A stretch of 50,644 nt of DNA from an uncultured Nitrososphaera sp. (GCF_946478925.1 NZ_CAMLDP010000003.1:1-50644); one strand, 5' to 3'; counted from the first letter of the stretch, positions 8,764 to 16,831 are shown. Notes: generated by a model from the letters alone, not told the origin. Translations and numbers: made by a program.

Positions 8764-9213
8764 TTGGTCCAGATAGAAACTACGTGTTCTCTAGAGAGTT
8801 TCCGGAAATTCATCATAATAAGTACCTGCCGTTCGTTCATACCGGAAAGCTACATGCGCGACTTTGAAGTATTTCCAGAGCGCGAGGAAGGACCTGGCGC
8901 CATCTACATCGAGGCAGCGGACAAGGTCACGCTGAAAAAGATCCGCGAGATGACCTTTGTCAATGCCAAAGAGATCCTCGGCATCATATACTCTTCAAAA
9001 TCCGGCAACACGCAGCTAAAGTGGAGGCAGACGCGCAGGCGCTCGGGCAAGGTGCAGGGCAACGCGTCGCCAAACGCGCTCGTCAACCTGGTCGAAGCCG
9101 GCGTCCTTACGCAGGAATGGGTAGACCAGTACATCCACGCCCAGGCGCCCGGCGGCGATGACGCGGCCAAGCCGGCGGAAGGCCAGGAAAACACCACCGC
9201 GCCGCCAGCATGA
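8764..9213 (+). CDS. Conserved-looking hypothetical protein cotranscribed with pelota
   Basis: About 149 residues; not recognised. The central part (MRDFEVFPEREEGPGAIY to LKWRQTRRR) is compact alpha/beta and the last 25 residues are a low-complexity Ala/Pro/Glu tail. Its stop overlaps the pelota ATG by four bases (ATGA), which implies translational coupling. The TTG start at 8764 has a TATA-like GATAAATG at 8731-8738; an ATG at 8854 is an alternative and would drop a less protein-like N-terminus. The basic patch KWRQTRRRSGK could contact RNA, but that is only a suggestion. Confidence 0.7.
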   Translation: MVQIETTCSLESFRKFIIISTCRSFIPESYMRDFEVFPEREEGPGAIYIEAADKVTLKKIREMTFVNAKEILGIIYSSKSGNTQLKWRQTRRRSGKVQGNASPNALVNLVEAGVLTQEWVDQYIHAQAPGGDDAAKPAEGQENTTAPPA

Positions 9214-10280
9214 TAGTAAAGCAGAGCGACGCTTCTGCAAACGCGCTTTTGGTAATCCCGGAAGACGCCGACGACCTGTTTACCCTCAGGCGCGTGGTTG
9301 CGCCCGGCGACTATGCGATAGCAGACACGACGCGGGTTGTCAAGCAGGAAAGCGACTATGGCAGGCCGGACAGGGGCGAGCGCGTCAAGGTCCGGTTAAC
9401 AATCAGAGTAGATAGGATTGAACTTGACTCGTCGGTGGACCGGCTGCGCGTCTCTGGCACAATTACGCACGCTAGCAACGAGCTTGTGTCAAAGGGGGTG
9501 CACCACGCGCTTTCGGTTCAGGCCGGCGACATTTTGACAATAGACAAGGGCCGCAAGTGGCAGGACGTGGAGCTAAAGCTGTTGAGGGGGTCGGGCGGCG
9601 GCTCCTCCTCTTTGTCGTCGTTCATACTGGTGGCAATCGACACGCAAGAGGCTGCAGTCGCAAGGGTAACGGGGACGCACGTCAAGATAATACCAAACAT
9701 ATATTCCGGCCAGCAGGGCAAGCGCTACGCGATAAAGAACGCAAGCCTCGACTCGTTTTTTGCAGACACTGCCAAGACTGTGGCATCTGTCTTGTCGGAA
9801 GGCGACAGGATAATCATCTTTGGGCCCGGCGAGACCCGCAGGCGCTTTTACAACGCGCTTGACAGAAATGGCTTGCCAAAAGAGCGGGCGCAGGTGGTGG
9901 ACGGGGTTGATGTCGCCGGCGAGGATGGCGTTTTCGTGTTCCTCCGGTCGCCGGCGATGAAGGACGCCATGAGCGCAAGCAAGCTTGCCACGGTGTCGGC
10001 CATGCTGGACCAGGTGATGCTCATGGTCAACAGGGGCGAAAACAAGTACGCAGTCGGCCTCAAGGACATCACAGACGCCGCAAGCATCAAGGCGATAGAG
10101 GCGATAATATTTTCAGACTCGGTCTTCAAGACAGCTGACGAGGATATGGTAGTGAAACTGCTCAACTCTGTAGAAAGCTATGGCGCAAAGACGTACGCGG
10201 TCGATTCGTCGACCGACATCGGCCTGCGGGTTTCATCTCTTGGCGGGATGGTTGCGCTTCTTCGCTACGCGATGCGATGA
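9210..10280 (+). CDS. pelA: mRNA surveillance protein pelota (Dom34)
   Basis: A 356-residue eRF1 paralogue that rescues stalled ribosomes with aEF1A or ABCE1. The N-terminal Sm-like domain contains DLFTLRRVVAPGD and RIELDSSVDRLRVSG, and the central and C-terminal domains contain FGPGETRRRFYNAL and the Asp-Val-rich eRF1-3 fold. The eRF1 NIKS and GGQ motifs are absent, as expected for pelota. It is translationally coupled to the preceding gene. Its last 48 bases overlap the 3' end of convergent cutA. Confidence 0.93.
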   Translation: MIVKQSDASANALLVIPEDADDLFTLRRVVAPGDYAIADTTRVVKQESDYGRPDRGERVKVRLTIRVDRIELDSSVDRLRVSGTITHASNELVSKGVHHALSVQAGDILTIDKGRKWQDVELKLLRGSGGGSSSLSSFILVAIDTQEAAVARVTGTHVKIIPNIYSGQQGKRYAIKNASLDSFFADTAKTVASVLSEGDRIIIFGPGETRRRFYNALDRNGLPKERAQVVDGVDVAGEDGVFVFLRSPAMKDAMSASKLATVSAMLDQVMLMVNRGENKYAVGLKDITDAASIKAIEAIIFSDSVFKTADEDMVVKLLNSVESYGAKTYAVDSSTDIGLRVSSLGGMVALLRYAMR

Positions 10281-10595
10281 CTTGGCGTCAACAAGCCACG
10301 AAAGGTACGGCTTGGACACGTCGCTCATCTTTATCTCCACTATCTCCGGCACGTCGTACGGGTGCACACGGGCAAGCTCCTCCTTGAGCGCCTTTGCAGA
10401 ACCCTTGACCACCTTGAAAAAGGCGATGTACTCGGGCTGGTCCTCCACCTTGCCTTTCCATGAGTAGATGGAACGTACCTTGGCAAAATTGACGCACGCG
10501 CACAGGCCCTTTTCAACAAGCTTTTTCCCGATCTCGGCAGCCGACTCTTCCGTTGAAAACGTCGAAACTATTATTACCGCCTTGGCCTTGCTCAT
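10233..10595 (-). CDS. cutA: Divalent-cation tolerance protein CutA
   Basis: Small trimeric cytoplasmic protein (120 residues) of the CutA1 family, structurally close to P-II. Hallmarks are IIVSTFSTEESA, LVEKGLCACVNF, SIYSWKGKVED and HPYDVPEIVEI. The family is linked to copper or other metal tolerance, although its biochemical role is unsettled. The C-terminal tail from about residue 106 is basic and is encoded opposite the end of pelota, an unusually long convergent overlap. Confidence 0.92.
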   Translation of the reverse strand: MSKAKAVIIVSTFSTEESAAEIGKKLVEKGLCACVNFAKVRSIYSWKGKVEDQPEYIAFFKVVKGSAKALKEELARVHPYDVPEIVEIKMSDVSKPYLSWLVDAKSSHRVAKKRNHPAKR

Positions 10596-10636
10596 CCCTC
10601 TCTCTGTATCCTTTTCCGAAATAGGAGTTGAAGTAT

Positions 10637-11857
10637 TTATTCCTGTAGTAGAGTCTCGCAGAGAGGGTTTGCCTTTATCACGATAAAGTCGTCGCTCTGC
10701 CGGTTCTTTGACACGACCTTGTCATAGTCGGCCTTGGAACAAGTAATGACGACCATGGTCTTGTCGGTGTGGTATAGGTCAAACGTAGGCCCCTGGTGGC
10801 GCTCTACGTCGCCGATGTAGTCGCGCACCTTGGTCTCTAGCGACGACAGCAGGTCTAACTTGTCGCCCCTCATTTCATGCGGGTCAAGCGTCCAGGCTAT
10901 CGCCACCTTGGTCCTGCTTGCCTTCAGGTCGCGCTTTTTCAGAGTCCCGCGCACCTGGTCTATCAGGTGCTTTGTGTAGCCCTCTATACCCCGGATGCTC
11001 CCGTTGACCAGGTACATGAGCGGGCCGGCGCCGTCTAGCGACGAGCCGATTATGCGCAGGTCGTACAAGCCTGAGGTCACGTCGTCGATGTACAGATCGG
11101 AAAACGTGCCGTGCATAAGCTCGTTGGCAGGCAGGTTGCCGTCAGTGGCCTTTTTGCACACTTCGAGGATGCTTGCCATGCCGGAATAGTGCGAAAGCGA
11201 GCGGATGACGTGTGAAAGCTCGGCAGAGTAAATGTCTACAAAACTCACCTTCTTTTTGCCGTCCGTGTCATACAGCATCTTGGCAAGGTTGTTGTCCTGC
11301 TTTGACTTCACAGAGCCTACCAGCATTTCAGTGCCCGATGCTATAGGACTAGAAGGCATGTAGTAGTACGAGACGTCCTGATCTGCGGCCATCCCAGTCA
11401 CGTGCTCGATGAGGGCGATGTTTTCGTTGTTGCCGCCTATCCCTGCAGGCAGCATGTAGACGACGGACGAGCCCTTTTTGAGAGCCTTGACCGCGTCCTT
11501 GAATTTTGCCGCCACGTCGGCCTTGACGTCCGTTCCTATCTTGCGTATCCGGGGCGCAAAGAACAGGTACGATGCGTTTCCTATCGCCACGTCCATCGGC
11601 TCTAGGCCGAGGAGCGGCTCGTCCTCGACTAGGGAACTGACGTTTGGGTACGTGCGGGCAATGTCGGCCTTGAGCGATATGGCGTTTCGCAGCGACTCGT
11701 CAATGAGCGAGACCTTGGCGCCTTTTACCGCCATGGCAGAGGCTATCCTGTAGCCCTCTGTGCTAAGGCCGTACACGGCCACCTGCGGCAATGATGATCC
11801 CCCGCTCAAACTATGGACTGAGCTCCCCCGAGCAACGTGCCATATACGCGTTGTCAT
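10637..11857 (-). CDS. UDP-sugar dehydrogenase-like Rossmann protein lacking the catalytic Cys motif
   Basis: A 406-residue protein with an N-terminal dinucleotide fold (VAVYGLSTEGYRIASAMAVKGAKV) and a middle segment (AELSHVIRSLSHYSGMAS) that matches the dimerisation helix of UDP-glucose/GDP-mannose dehydrogenases. The GGxCxPKD catalytic cysteine motif of that family cannot be found, so it may catalyse a different oxidation or be non-catalytic. It is divergent from the DUF354 gene across 37 bases and lies beside other sugar-nucleotide genes, suggesting an envelope-polysaccharide role. Function not established. Confidence 0.65.
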   Translation of the reverse strand: MTTRIWHVARGSSVHSLSGGSSLPQVAVYGLSTEGYRIASAMAVKGAKVSLIDESLRNAISLKADIARTYPNVSSLVEDEPLLGLEPMDVAIGNASYLFFAPRIRKIGTDVKADVAAKFKDAVKALKKGSSVVYMLPAGIGGNNENIALIEHVTGMAADQDVSYYYMPSSPIASGTEMLVGSVKSKQDNNLAKMLYDTDGKKKVSFVDIYSAELSHVIRSLSHYSGMASILEVCKKATDGNLPANELMHGTFSDLYIDDVTSGLYDLRIIGSSLDGAGPLMYLVNGSIRGIEGYTKHLIDQVRGTLKKRDLKASRTKVAIAWTLDPHEMRGDKLDLLSSLETKVRDYIGDVERHQGPTFDLYHTDKTMVVITCSKADYDKVVSKNRQSDDFIVIKANPLCETLLQE

Positions 11858-11894
11858 CAGTTAAAGAAAAGGTTTTTCACCGGCATAGGCCAAC

Positions 11895-12968
11895 TTGCAG
11901 CGCTTGAGGATCTGGTTCGACATCCTGACTCCAAAACAGGTAATGTTCTTCAAGGATGCCGTTGCATCCCTGCGGGAAAAGGGGCACGAGGTCCTTTGCA
12001 CATCGCGGGACTACCGCGAAGCAGTCGAGCTTGCGAGGATAAAGGGGCTGGACCTGAAACTGGTTGGCAGGCACGGAGGCCCCGAAAGGTACGGCAAGCT
12101 GGCAGCAAGCGCGGAGAGGATTGGCGCCCTTGCAGACGCAGTCAGCGGGTTTTCGCCGGATGCCGCAGTCACGTTTTCGTCGCCAGAGGGAGCAAGGGTA
12201 GCGTACGGCCTTGGCGTCAGGCACATCGGCTTTAACGACTCGCCGCACGCAGAGGCGGTGGCGAGGCTCACCGTGCCTCTCATGAGCAGGCTCTTGTGCC
12301 CGTGGGTGATACCGTACTCCTCGTGGACCGGCTATGGCATTTCAAGAAAAAACATTTCGCGCTATCGCGCCCTAGACCCTGTAGCTTGGCTCAAGCACGA
12401 TTCTTCGCAAGCAGACAAGGAAGAGGAGGCAGGACGCGACAAGAAAACTGTGCTCATCAGGCTTGAAGAGAGCAAGGCGTCATACATTGCTGACAAAAAG
12501 CTGGCAAGCACGGCCCTTGTGGATGCCGTCGTGAACGAGCTTGCACAGCGCGCCGACATCGCCATTCTGTGCAGGTACAGCGACCAGATAGAGGAGGCAA
12601 AGAAAAGGTATGGAAGCAAAGCAAGGATAATCGAAAGCGTGGTCGATGGCGTGCCCCTGATAAAGTCGGCCGGCCTGTTCATAGGAGCAGGAGGGACCAT
12701 GAGCGCCGAGGCCGCGCTCCTCGGCGTCCCGACCATATCGATAGCGCCGGTCAGGTACTACGTGGAGGACTACCTAGTCAGGTCGGACCTTGTGGCAAGG
12801 ACCCGCAACCCCGGCGCGCTCGTACGGCTTGCAGGCAAGATGCTCAAAGACGAGAAATTCCGCAAAGTGCAAAAGAAAAAGGCAGAGCGCGCTCTTGCGT
12901 CAATGGAAAACCCGACAAAAAGAATGCTTGCGGCTATACTGCAGCAGGATGATCGTCATAAATTATAA
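11895..12968 (+). CDS. DUF354 family protein (GT-B-like, sugar-nucleotide related)
   Basis: A 357-residue protein of the archaeal DUF354 family, which has the fold of UDP-GlcNAc 2-epimerases and GT-B glycosyltransferases. The N-terminus (IWFDILTPKQVMFFKDA) and the block GLFIGAGGTMSAEAALLGVP, typical of nucleotide-sugar binding, are clear. It probably acts in cell-surface glycan synthesis. The start is TTG. The stop overlaps the TATA element of the downstream tRNA-Gln gene. Confidence 0.85.
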   Translation: MQRLRIWFDILTPKQVMFFKDAVASLREKGHEVLCTSRDYREAVELARIKGLDLKLVGRHGGPERYGKLAASAERIGALADAVSGFSPDAAVTFSSPEGARVAYGLGVRHIGFNDSPHAEAVARLTVPLMSRLLCPWVIPYSSWTGYGISRKNISRYRALDPVAWLKHDSSQADKEEEAGRDKKTVLIRLEESKASYIADKKLASTALVDAVVNELAQRADIAILCRYSDQIEEAKKRYGSKARIIESVVDGVPLIKSAGLFIGAGGTMSAEAALLGVPTISIAPVRYYVEDYLVRSDLVARTRNPGALVRLAGKMLKDEKFRKVQKKKAERALASMENPTKRMLAAILQQDDRHKL

Positions 12969-12970
12969 GG
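12959..12970 (+). promoter_or_regulatory. TATA element of tRNA-Gln
   Basis: AAATTATAAGG-type sequence centred about 36 nt before the mature 5' end of the tRNA, overlapping the end of the DUF354 gene. Confidence 0.4.
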
Positions 12971-12999
12971 ACCCAGAATAAAGTGGAACTACGCCCGGA

Positions 13000-13098
13000 A
13001 GCCCGGTGGAGGGGAGGCGCATCCTCCCCGCCGAATGTAGTGGCCAAGCATAGGGGCCTTTGGAGCCCTTGACCCCAGTTCGAATCTGGGCCGGGCTA
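13000..13098 (+). tRNA. tRNA-Gln(TTG) with a 26-nt non-canonical intron
   Basis: The acceptor stem is AGCCCGG (13000-13006) with CCGGGCT (13091-13097) and discriminator A13098. The anticodon arm GGGGC-CTTTGGA-GCCCT gives anticodon TTG. The T arm is CCCAG-TTCGAAT-CTGGG. Without the insert at 13010-13035 the D stem GTGT/GCAT forms and the mature tRNA is 73 nt. CCA is not encoded. In archaea such tRNAs are normally charged with Glu by GluRS (gltX is in this window) and then amidated by GatDE. Confidence 0.93.
13010..13035 (+). other. tRNA intron at position 10/11 with bulge-helix-bulge
   Basis: Twenty-six bases interrupt the D arm after G10. Exon bases CGGU (13004-13007) pair with intron bases GCCG (13030-13033) as the four-base-pair central helix. 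Three-base bulges GGA and AAU carry the expected cut sites. The intron folds on itself as GGGGAGG/CCTCCCC. This matches the relaxed motif of archaeal tRNA-splicing endonuclease; the usual intron position is 37/38. Confidence 0.85.
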
Positions 13099-13148
13099 CT
13101 CTTACTTTTTCCTAAAAATTCATAACATCTTGCACGCGATGGCACCAC

Positions 13149-14135
13149 GTGGGAAAAAAGGTATACGTCACAAGGAGGCTCCCGGGACCCGCTCTTGAAA
13201 TGCTAAATGGGTTTGACATTACTCTGCACAAGGGACAGGAGCCGCCCACGAAAAAAGAGATCCTGAAAAACGTCGCCGGCAAGGATGCCATCCTCTGTAT
13301 GCTCTCCGATAGGATAGACAGAGAGGTCATGGACGCGGCAGGATCGCAGCTAAAGATAATCAGCTCGTACAGCACAGGCTTTGAGCACATCGACATCGCA
13401 GAGGCGACGCGGCGGGGCATCTATGTCACGTACACGTCCGACATACTTGCAGAAGCCACTGCCGACATTACCTTTGCACTCATTCTTGCGTGCGCCCGCA
13501 ACGTCCTTGCAGGCGATAGGATAGTCAGGCAGAAAAAGTGGAAGGTTGGCTGGATGCCCGACCTGCTCCTCGGCCAGAACGTGCACGGCGCCACCATCGG
13601 CATCATTGGCCTTGGCAAGATAGGCACTGCTGTCGCAAGGCGCGCAAGGGGCTTCGGCATGGAGATACTGTACTACAGCCGCAACGGCAACTCGGCGGCG
13701 GAGCAAGAGCTTGGCGCCAGGTACTCAAGCCTTGACGACCTGCTTGCGCAGAGCGACTTTGTCACGATACACACTACGCTGAACGACGCAAGCAGGCACC
13801 TCATCAACAAGGAGCGCCTGCAAAGGATGAAGAAGACGGCGTTTCTGATAAACACGGCAAGGGGCGCGGTGGTAAACGAGCGCGACCTTGCAAGCGCGTT
13901 GAAAAAGGGCACCATAGCCGGCGCCGGCCTAGACGTGTTTGAAAAAGAGCCGCTGGAAAGAAAAAGCCCGCTTGTAGCCATGAAGAACGTCGTGCTCCTC
14001 CCGCACATAGGTAGCGCCGACAGGATGACGAGATCAAGGATGGCGGAGGTTGCCGCAAAGAGCATCCTTGATGTCCTTGTTGACGGAAAAGAGCCTGACC
14101 CAAAGTTCCTGGTGAACCCGCAGGCCCGGCGCTAG
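13149..14135 (+). CDS. gyaR: D-2-hydroxyacid dehydrogenase (glyoxylate reductase type)
   Basis: NAD(P)-dependent enzyme of 328 residues that reduces glyoxylate, hydroxypyruvate or a related 2-oxoacid. The cofactor loop GLGKIG follows GATIGII. The catalytic Arg (in NTARGAVVNERDL), Glu (in DVFEKEPL) and His (in LLPHIGSA) are all present. The start is GTG, downstream of a TATA-like CCTAAAAATT. It runs convergently into the acetyltransferase gene with a two-base gap. Substrate choice within the family cannot be read from sequence alone. Confidence 0.88.
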   Translation: MGKKVYVTRRLPGPALEMLNGFDITLHKGQEPPTKKEILKNVAGKDAILCMLSDRIDREVMDAAGSQLKIISSYSTGFEHIDIAEATRRGIYVTYTSDILAEATADITFALILACARNVLAGDRIVRQKKWKVGWMPDLLLGQNVHGATIGIIGLGKIGTAVARRARGFGMEILYYSRNGNSAAEQELGARYSSLDDLLAQSDFVTIHTTLNDASRHLINKERLQRMKKTAFLINTARGAVVNERDLASALKKGTIAGAGLDVFEKEPLERKSPLVAMKNVVLLPHIGSADRMTRSRMAEVAAKSILDVLVDGKEPDPKFLVNPQARR

Positions 14136-14137
14136 GG

Positions 14138-14647
14138 CTACGACTCGTCCCACTCTTTTTTCTTCCGGTCGTAATCCTGGCGCGTGTACGCTATCCTTGC
14201 CGGGACGCCCATGACCACCGTTTCGGCAGGCACGTCCCTAGTCACCACAGAGCCCATCGCCACCACGCTGTTCTTGCCTATTCGCACGCCCGGCCTCACT
14301 ACGGCGCGAGCCCCGATTATCGCCCCGTCTTCCACAACCACTCCCATCATCTTGGGGCTCATGGGGTAGGGGTCGTTTGTGAAAGTGGCGCCGGGTCCGA
14401 TAAAGACGTCGTTTCCAATAACGGTGAGGGGCGGGATGTATACCATGCCTTCAATCTTGACGTTGTTTCCAATCTTTACCCCATAGTCAACGTGAGCGAG
14501 TGAGCCTATCTTGACGTTGTCGCCCACGACGGTCTTGGAGCCGACATAGGCAAAGTGCCATATCCGAGTGTTTTTGCCTATCTTTGCTGTCTTGTCGACG
14601 TGGTTCCTGACTCCGGCGGCGTTTCTATAGATTTTGCCCTTGGCCAT
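14138..14647 (-). CDS. Hexapeptide-repeat acyltransferase (WlbB/WbpD-like)
   Basis: A 169-residue left-handed beta-helix acyltransferase with about ten hexapeptide turns (for example VVGDNVKIGSLAHV, VKIGNNVKIEG, VIGNDVFIGPG, VRPGVRIGKNSVV). FTNDPYPM and VVMGVPARI match sugar N-acetyltransferases such as WbpD/WlbB, which acetylate UDP-3-amino-sugars with acetyl-CoA. It is the last gene of the operon ilvE - Gfo/Idh/MocA - Trm112-like - acyltransferase, adjacent to the Trm112 stop. Confidence 0.85.
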   Translation of the reverse strand: MAKGKIYRNAAGVRNHVDKTAKIGKNTRIWHFAYVGSKTVVGDNVKIGSLAHVDYGVKIGNNVKIEGMVYIPPLTVIGNDVFIGPGATFTNDPYPMSPKMMGVVVEDGAIIGARAVVRPGVRIGKNSVVAMGSVVTRDVPAETVVMGVPARIAYTRQDYDRKKKEWDES

Positions 14648-14917
14648 CTACAGATGCCACGGGTTTCCTTGCCTTAAAATTTTCTCAGGGATCCTGGCCT
14701 GCCACCTGCGCAAAAAGCCCATGTCGCGCCCTTTATTGCGCAATTCGTCAGGCAGCATGACGGGTATCTCTTCCATTATTGGATAGTACCGCCCGCATTT
14801 CGGGCAGGCAAGCACGCCTTCCTTCACCTCGTCGCCGGCGGCCTCTATCTCGACAAGCTCCAGAGGATAGTGCTTGTCTATCGGGCACGCCAGTATGTCA
14901 AGCATGGAGCGCTTCAT
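14648..14917 (-). CDS. Trm112-like zinc protein
   Basis: An 89-residue Trm112/YcaR-family protein. The zinc-type ligands are Cys11 (LACPID), Cys38 and Cys41 (CPKC), followed by YYPIMEEIPVMLP, the family signature. Trm112 proteins activate several RNA and protein methyltransferases in archaea. This copy sits between two sugar-nucleotide enzymes in a tight operon, so a role outside translation is possible. An ATG at 14905 (MLDILACP) is an alternative start. Confidence 0.85.
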   Translation of the reverse strand: MKRSMLDILACPIDKHYPLELVEIEAAGDEVKEGVLACPKCGRYYPIMEEIPVMLPDELRNKGRDMGFLRRWQARIPEKILRQGNPWHL

Positions 14918-14921
14918 TTTC

Positions 14922-15881
14922 TTATTTCAGGTCCAGGTATATCGGAGAGCCAGTATCGCTTGATAAAAGTGCTGCCTCTGCCACCTTGGTGACGTTCGTG
15001 GCGTCCCGCGCAGACACGGCCGAGTTTTCCTTGCCCTGCACGGCGGCGATAAAGCTCTTTAGTTCCAGCGTCAGTGGCTCCTCAAAGGGCATCCTGGGCG
15101 TGACCGTTTCGCCGGCGTTGTCTATCTTTACCTCCTGCGAGATAAAGTTGCCGGAGATTATCCCATCCGTGCAGACCGCGCTGAACGTGCGCACCTTCTT
15201 TGGCGTGAGCCAGTTGACAGAGATGATTGCGACCCGCTGGTTCGCAAAGCCCAGCATGAGGGTCGCAAAGTCCTCAAATTCGTGCACGTGTCTGCCGGCC
15301 CTCGCAAACACCACGTTTGGCCTTGCGTCAAACAGGAACATCGCCGTGTCGATGTCGTGGACGGCGGTGTCAAATATTATGCCTACGTCCTTTATCTTTG
15401 GCGGCATGCGGTTTTCGCGGTGGAACTCTAGCATGAGCAAGTCGCCGCACTTTTTGTCGGCTATCATCTTTTTCGTCTCGCTCACCGCGGGATTAAAGCG
15501 CTCGATATAGCCACAGGTGAGCATGACGCGCTTTTTCCGGGCCAGCTCTGCCATCTCGTCGCACTCTTGGGACGAAAACGAGAGCGGCTTTTCTACGAAC
15601 GCGTGTAGGCCCTTTTCCATTACCTTCTTTGCTACTGCCGAGTGTGTGCGGGTCGGCGTACAGACCAGGCAGGCGTCGAGGCGCTCCTTGTCAAGCATCC
15701 CGTCCACCGACGAATACGGCGTCGCGCCGTGCTTGGTCGCGATCTCTTTGGCCCGTGCAGGGTCGAAGTCGCACACCGCGCCGAGGACTCCGAGTTCTCC
15801 AAGGACGCGGGCGTGGTTCTTGCCCCAGCCCCCTACCCCTATAACCGCTATTCTTGTATTGCTATTATTATCTACTACCAT
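14922..15881 (-). CDS. Gfo/Idh/MocA family oxidoreductase (WlbA/WbpB-like)
   Basis: A 319-residue NAD(P)-dependent oxidoreductase. The Rossmann motif IAVIGVGGWGKNHARVL is at the N-terminus, the EKP catalytic motif is in HAFVEKPLS, and the C-terminal beta-sheet domain contains DTAVHDIDTAMFLF. Relatives such as WbpB/WlbA oxidise UDP-GlcNAcA at C3 in diacetamido-uronate synthesis. The downstream hexapeptide acetyltransferase supports a sugar-nucleotide substrate. The ATG overlaps the end of ilvE by seven bases. Confidence 0.88.
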   Translation of the reverse strand: MVVDNNSNTRIAVIGVGGWGKNHARVLGELGVLGAVCDFDPARAKEIATKHGATPYSSVDGMLDKERLDACLVCTPTRTHSAVAKKVMEKGLHAFVEKPLSFSSQECDEMAELARKKRVMLTCGYIERFNPAVSETKKMIADKKCGDLLMLEFHRENRMPPKIKDVGIIFDTAVHDIDTAMFLFDARPNVVFARAGRHVHEFEDFATLMLGFANQRVAIISVNWLTPKKVRTFSAVCTDGIISGNFISQEVKIDNAGETVTPRMPFEEPLTLELKSFIAAVQGKENSAVSARDATNVTKVAEAALLSSDTGSPIYLDLK

Positions 15882-16795
15882 ACAGGTGTTAACCAGCCCG
15901 TGTACTCCTTGACGCCACCGGTTACAACCTTCTCGTATGTTTGTCTTATGCTCTTTGACACGGGCCCTTCCTTGCCGGTACCTATCGCGTGGCCGTCGAT
16001 GCTCGTGACTGGGACTATTTCTGCGGCGGTCCCTGTGAGAAATATCTCGTCGGCCATGTACAGTTCCGCCCTAGGTATCGGGCGCTCGGTGACTGCGTAT
16101 CCCATCCCTCTGGCTATGGTGATGGCGGACTCGCGTGTGATGCCTTCAAGAGCGGAATCGGCAGAGTACGGCGTGAATATCCTGCCGTTTCGTACGAGGA
16201 ATATGTTCTCGCCGGAAGCCTCGCTCACGTTACCGGCGACATCAAGCAGTATCGACTCGTCGTAGCCGTCCCGCCTACATTCCTGCGTGGCAAGCACCGA
16301 GTTCAGGTAGTTTCCTGCGGCCTTGGCAAGCGGGGGCGTCGTCTGGTCGCTTATGCGCCTCCACGACGAGACGCGAGCCTTCAGGCCGTCGCCCTTGAAG
16401 TATTTTGCAAACGGAAAAGCGACTATGATGGTGTGGGTTGGAGAGTCTTTGGTGACGTTGAGGTCTATTCCATGCAGACCCACGAACGTGAGCGGGCGTA
16501 TGTAGACGGATTCTTTCATCTTGTTCTTTTTCAAGAGTTCCACGGTCGCGTCGCCCAGTTCCTTTACTGAATGCTTGAGTGCAAGAGAGTAAACGTTTGC
16601 CGAGCGGTGCAGGCGCTCCATGTGCTCCTTCAGGCGAAAGATAAACACATTGTTGTCCTTGGAGCCGTAGCCGCGTATGCCCTCAAAGACGGCAGTGCCG
16701 TAGTGCAGAGCATGGGTAAAGACCGGGACCTTGGCGTCTTCCCACTTGACAAACTTGCCGTCAAACCAGATGTACTCGGCGCCCTTTTCCTTCAT
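15875..16795 (-). CDS. ilvE: Branched-chain amino acid aminotransferase
   Basis: PLP-dependent fold-type IV transaminase (306 residues) making Val, Leu and Ile from their 2-oxoacids. Motifs visible are FTHALHYGTAVFEGIRGYG, SVYIRPLTFVG, the catalytic-lysine region further on, and GNVSEASGENIFLVRNG, where Glu contacts PLP. The C-terminal LTGTAAEIVPVTSIDG is also typical. It leads the operon with the sugar-nucleotide genes; whether it also aminates a keto-sugar there is unknown, but the usual sugar aminotransferases are of another fold. A TATA box lies 26 nt before the ATG. Confidence 0.93.
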   Translation of the reverse strand: MKEKGAEYIWFDGKFVKWEDAKVPVFTHALHYGTAVFEGIRGYGSKDNNVFIFRLKEHMERLHRSANVYSLALKHSVKELGDATVELLKKNKMKESVYIRPLTFVGLHGIDLNVTKDSPTHTIIVAFPFAKYFKGDGLKARVSSWRRISDQTTPPLAKAAGNYLNSVLATQECRRDGYDESILLDVAGNVSEASGENIFLVRNGRIFTPYSADSALEGITRESAITIARGMGYAVTERPIPRAELYMADEIFLTGTAAEIVPVTSIDGHAIGTGKEGPVSKSIRQTYEKVVTGGVKEYTGWLTPVW

Positions 16796-16815
16796 ATTGG
16801 CAAGCTTTGTGGTGG

Positions 16816-16825
16816 CTTATAAAAA
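16816..16825 (-). promoter_or_regulatory. TATA box of the ilvE operon
   Basis: TTTTTATAAG on the minus strand, centred 26 nt before the ATG at 16795. Confidence 0.6.
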
Positions 16826-16831
16826 TCCTAC

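Noticed and set aside
13000..13149. Integration (attachment) site at tRNA-Gln
   Set aside because: No integrase, no repeated tRNA 3' fragment in the window, and the following gene is an ordinary dehydrogenase.
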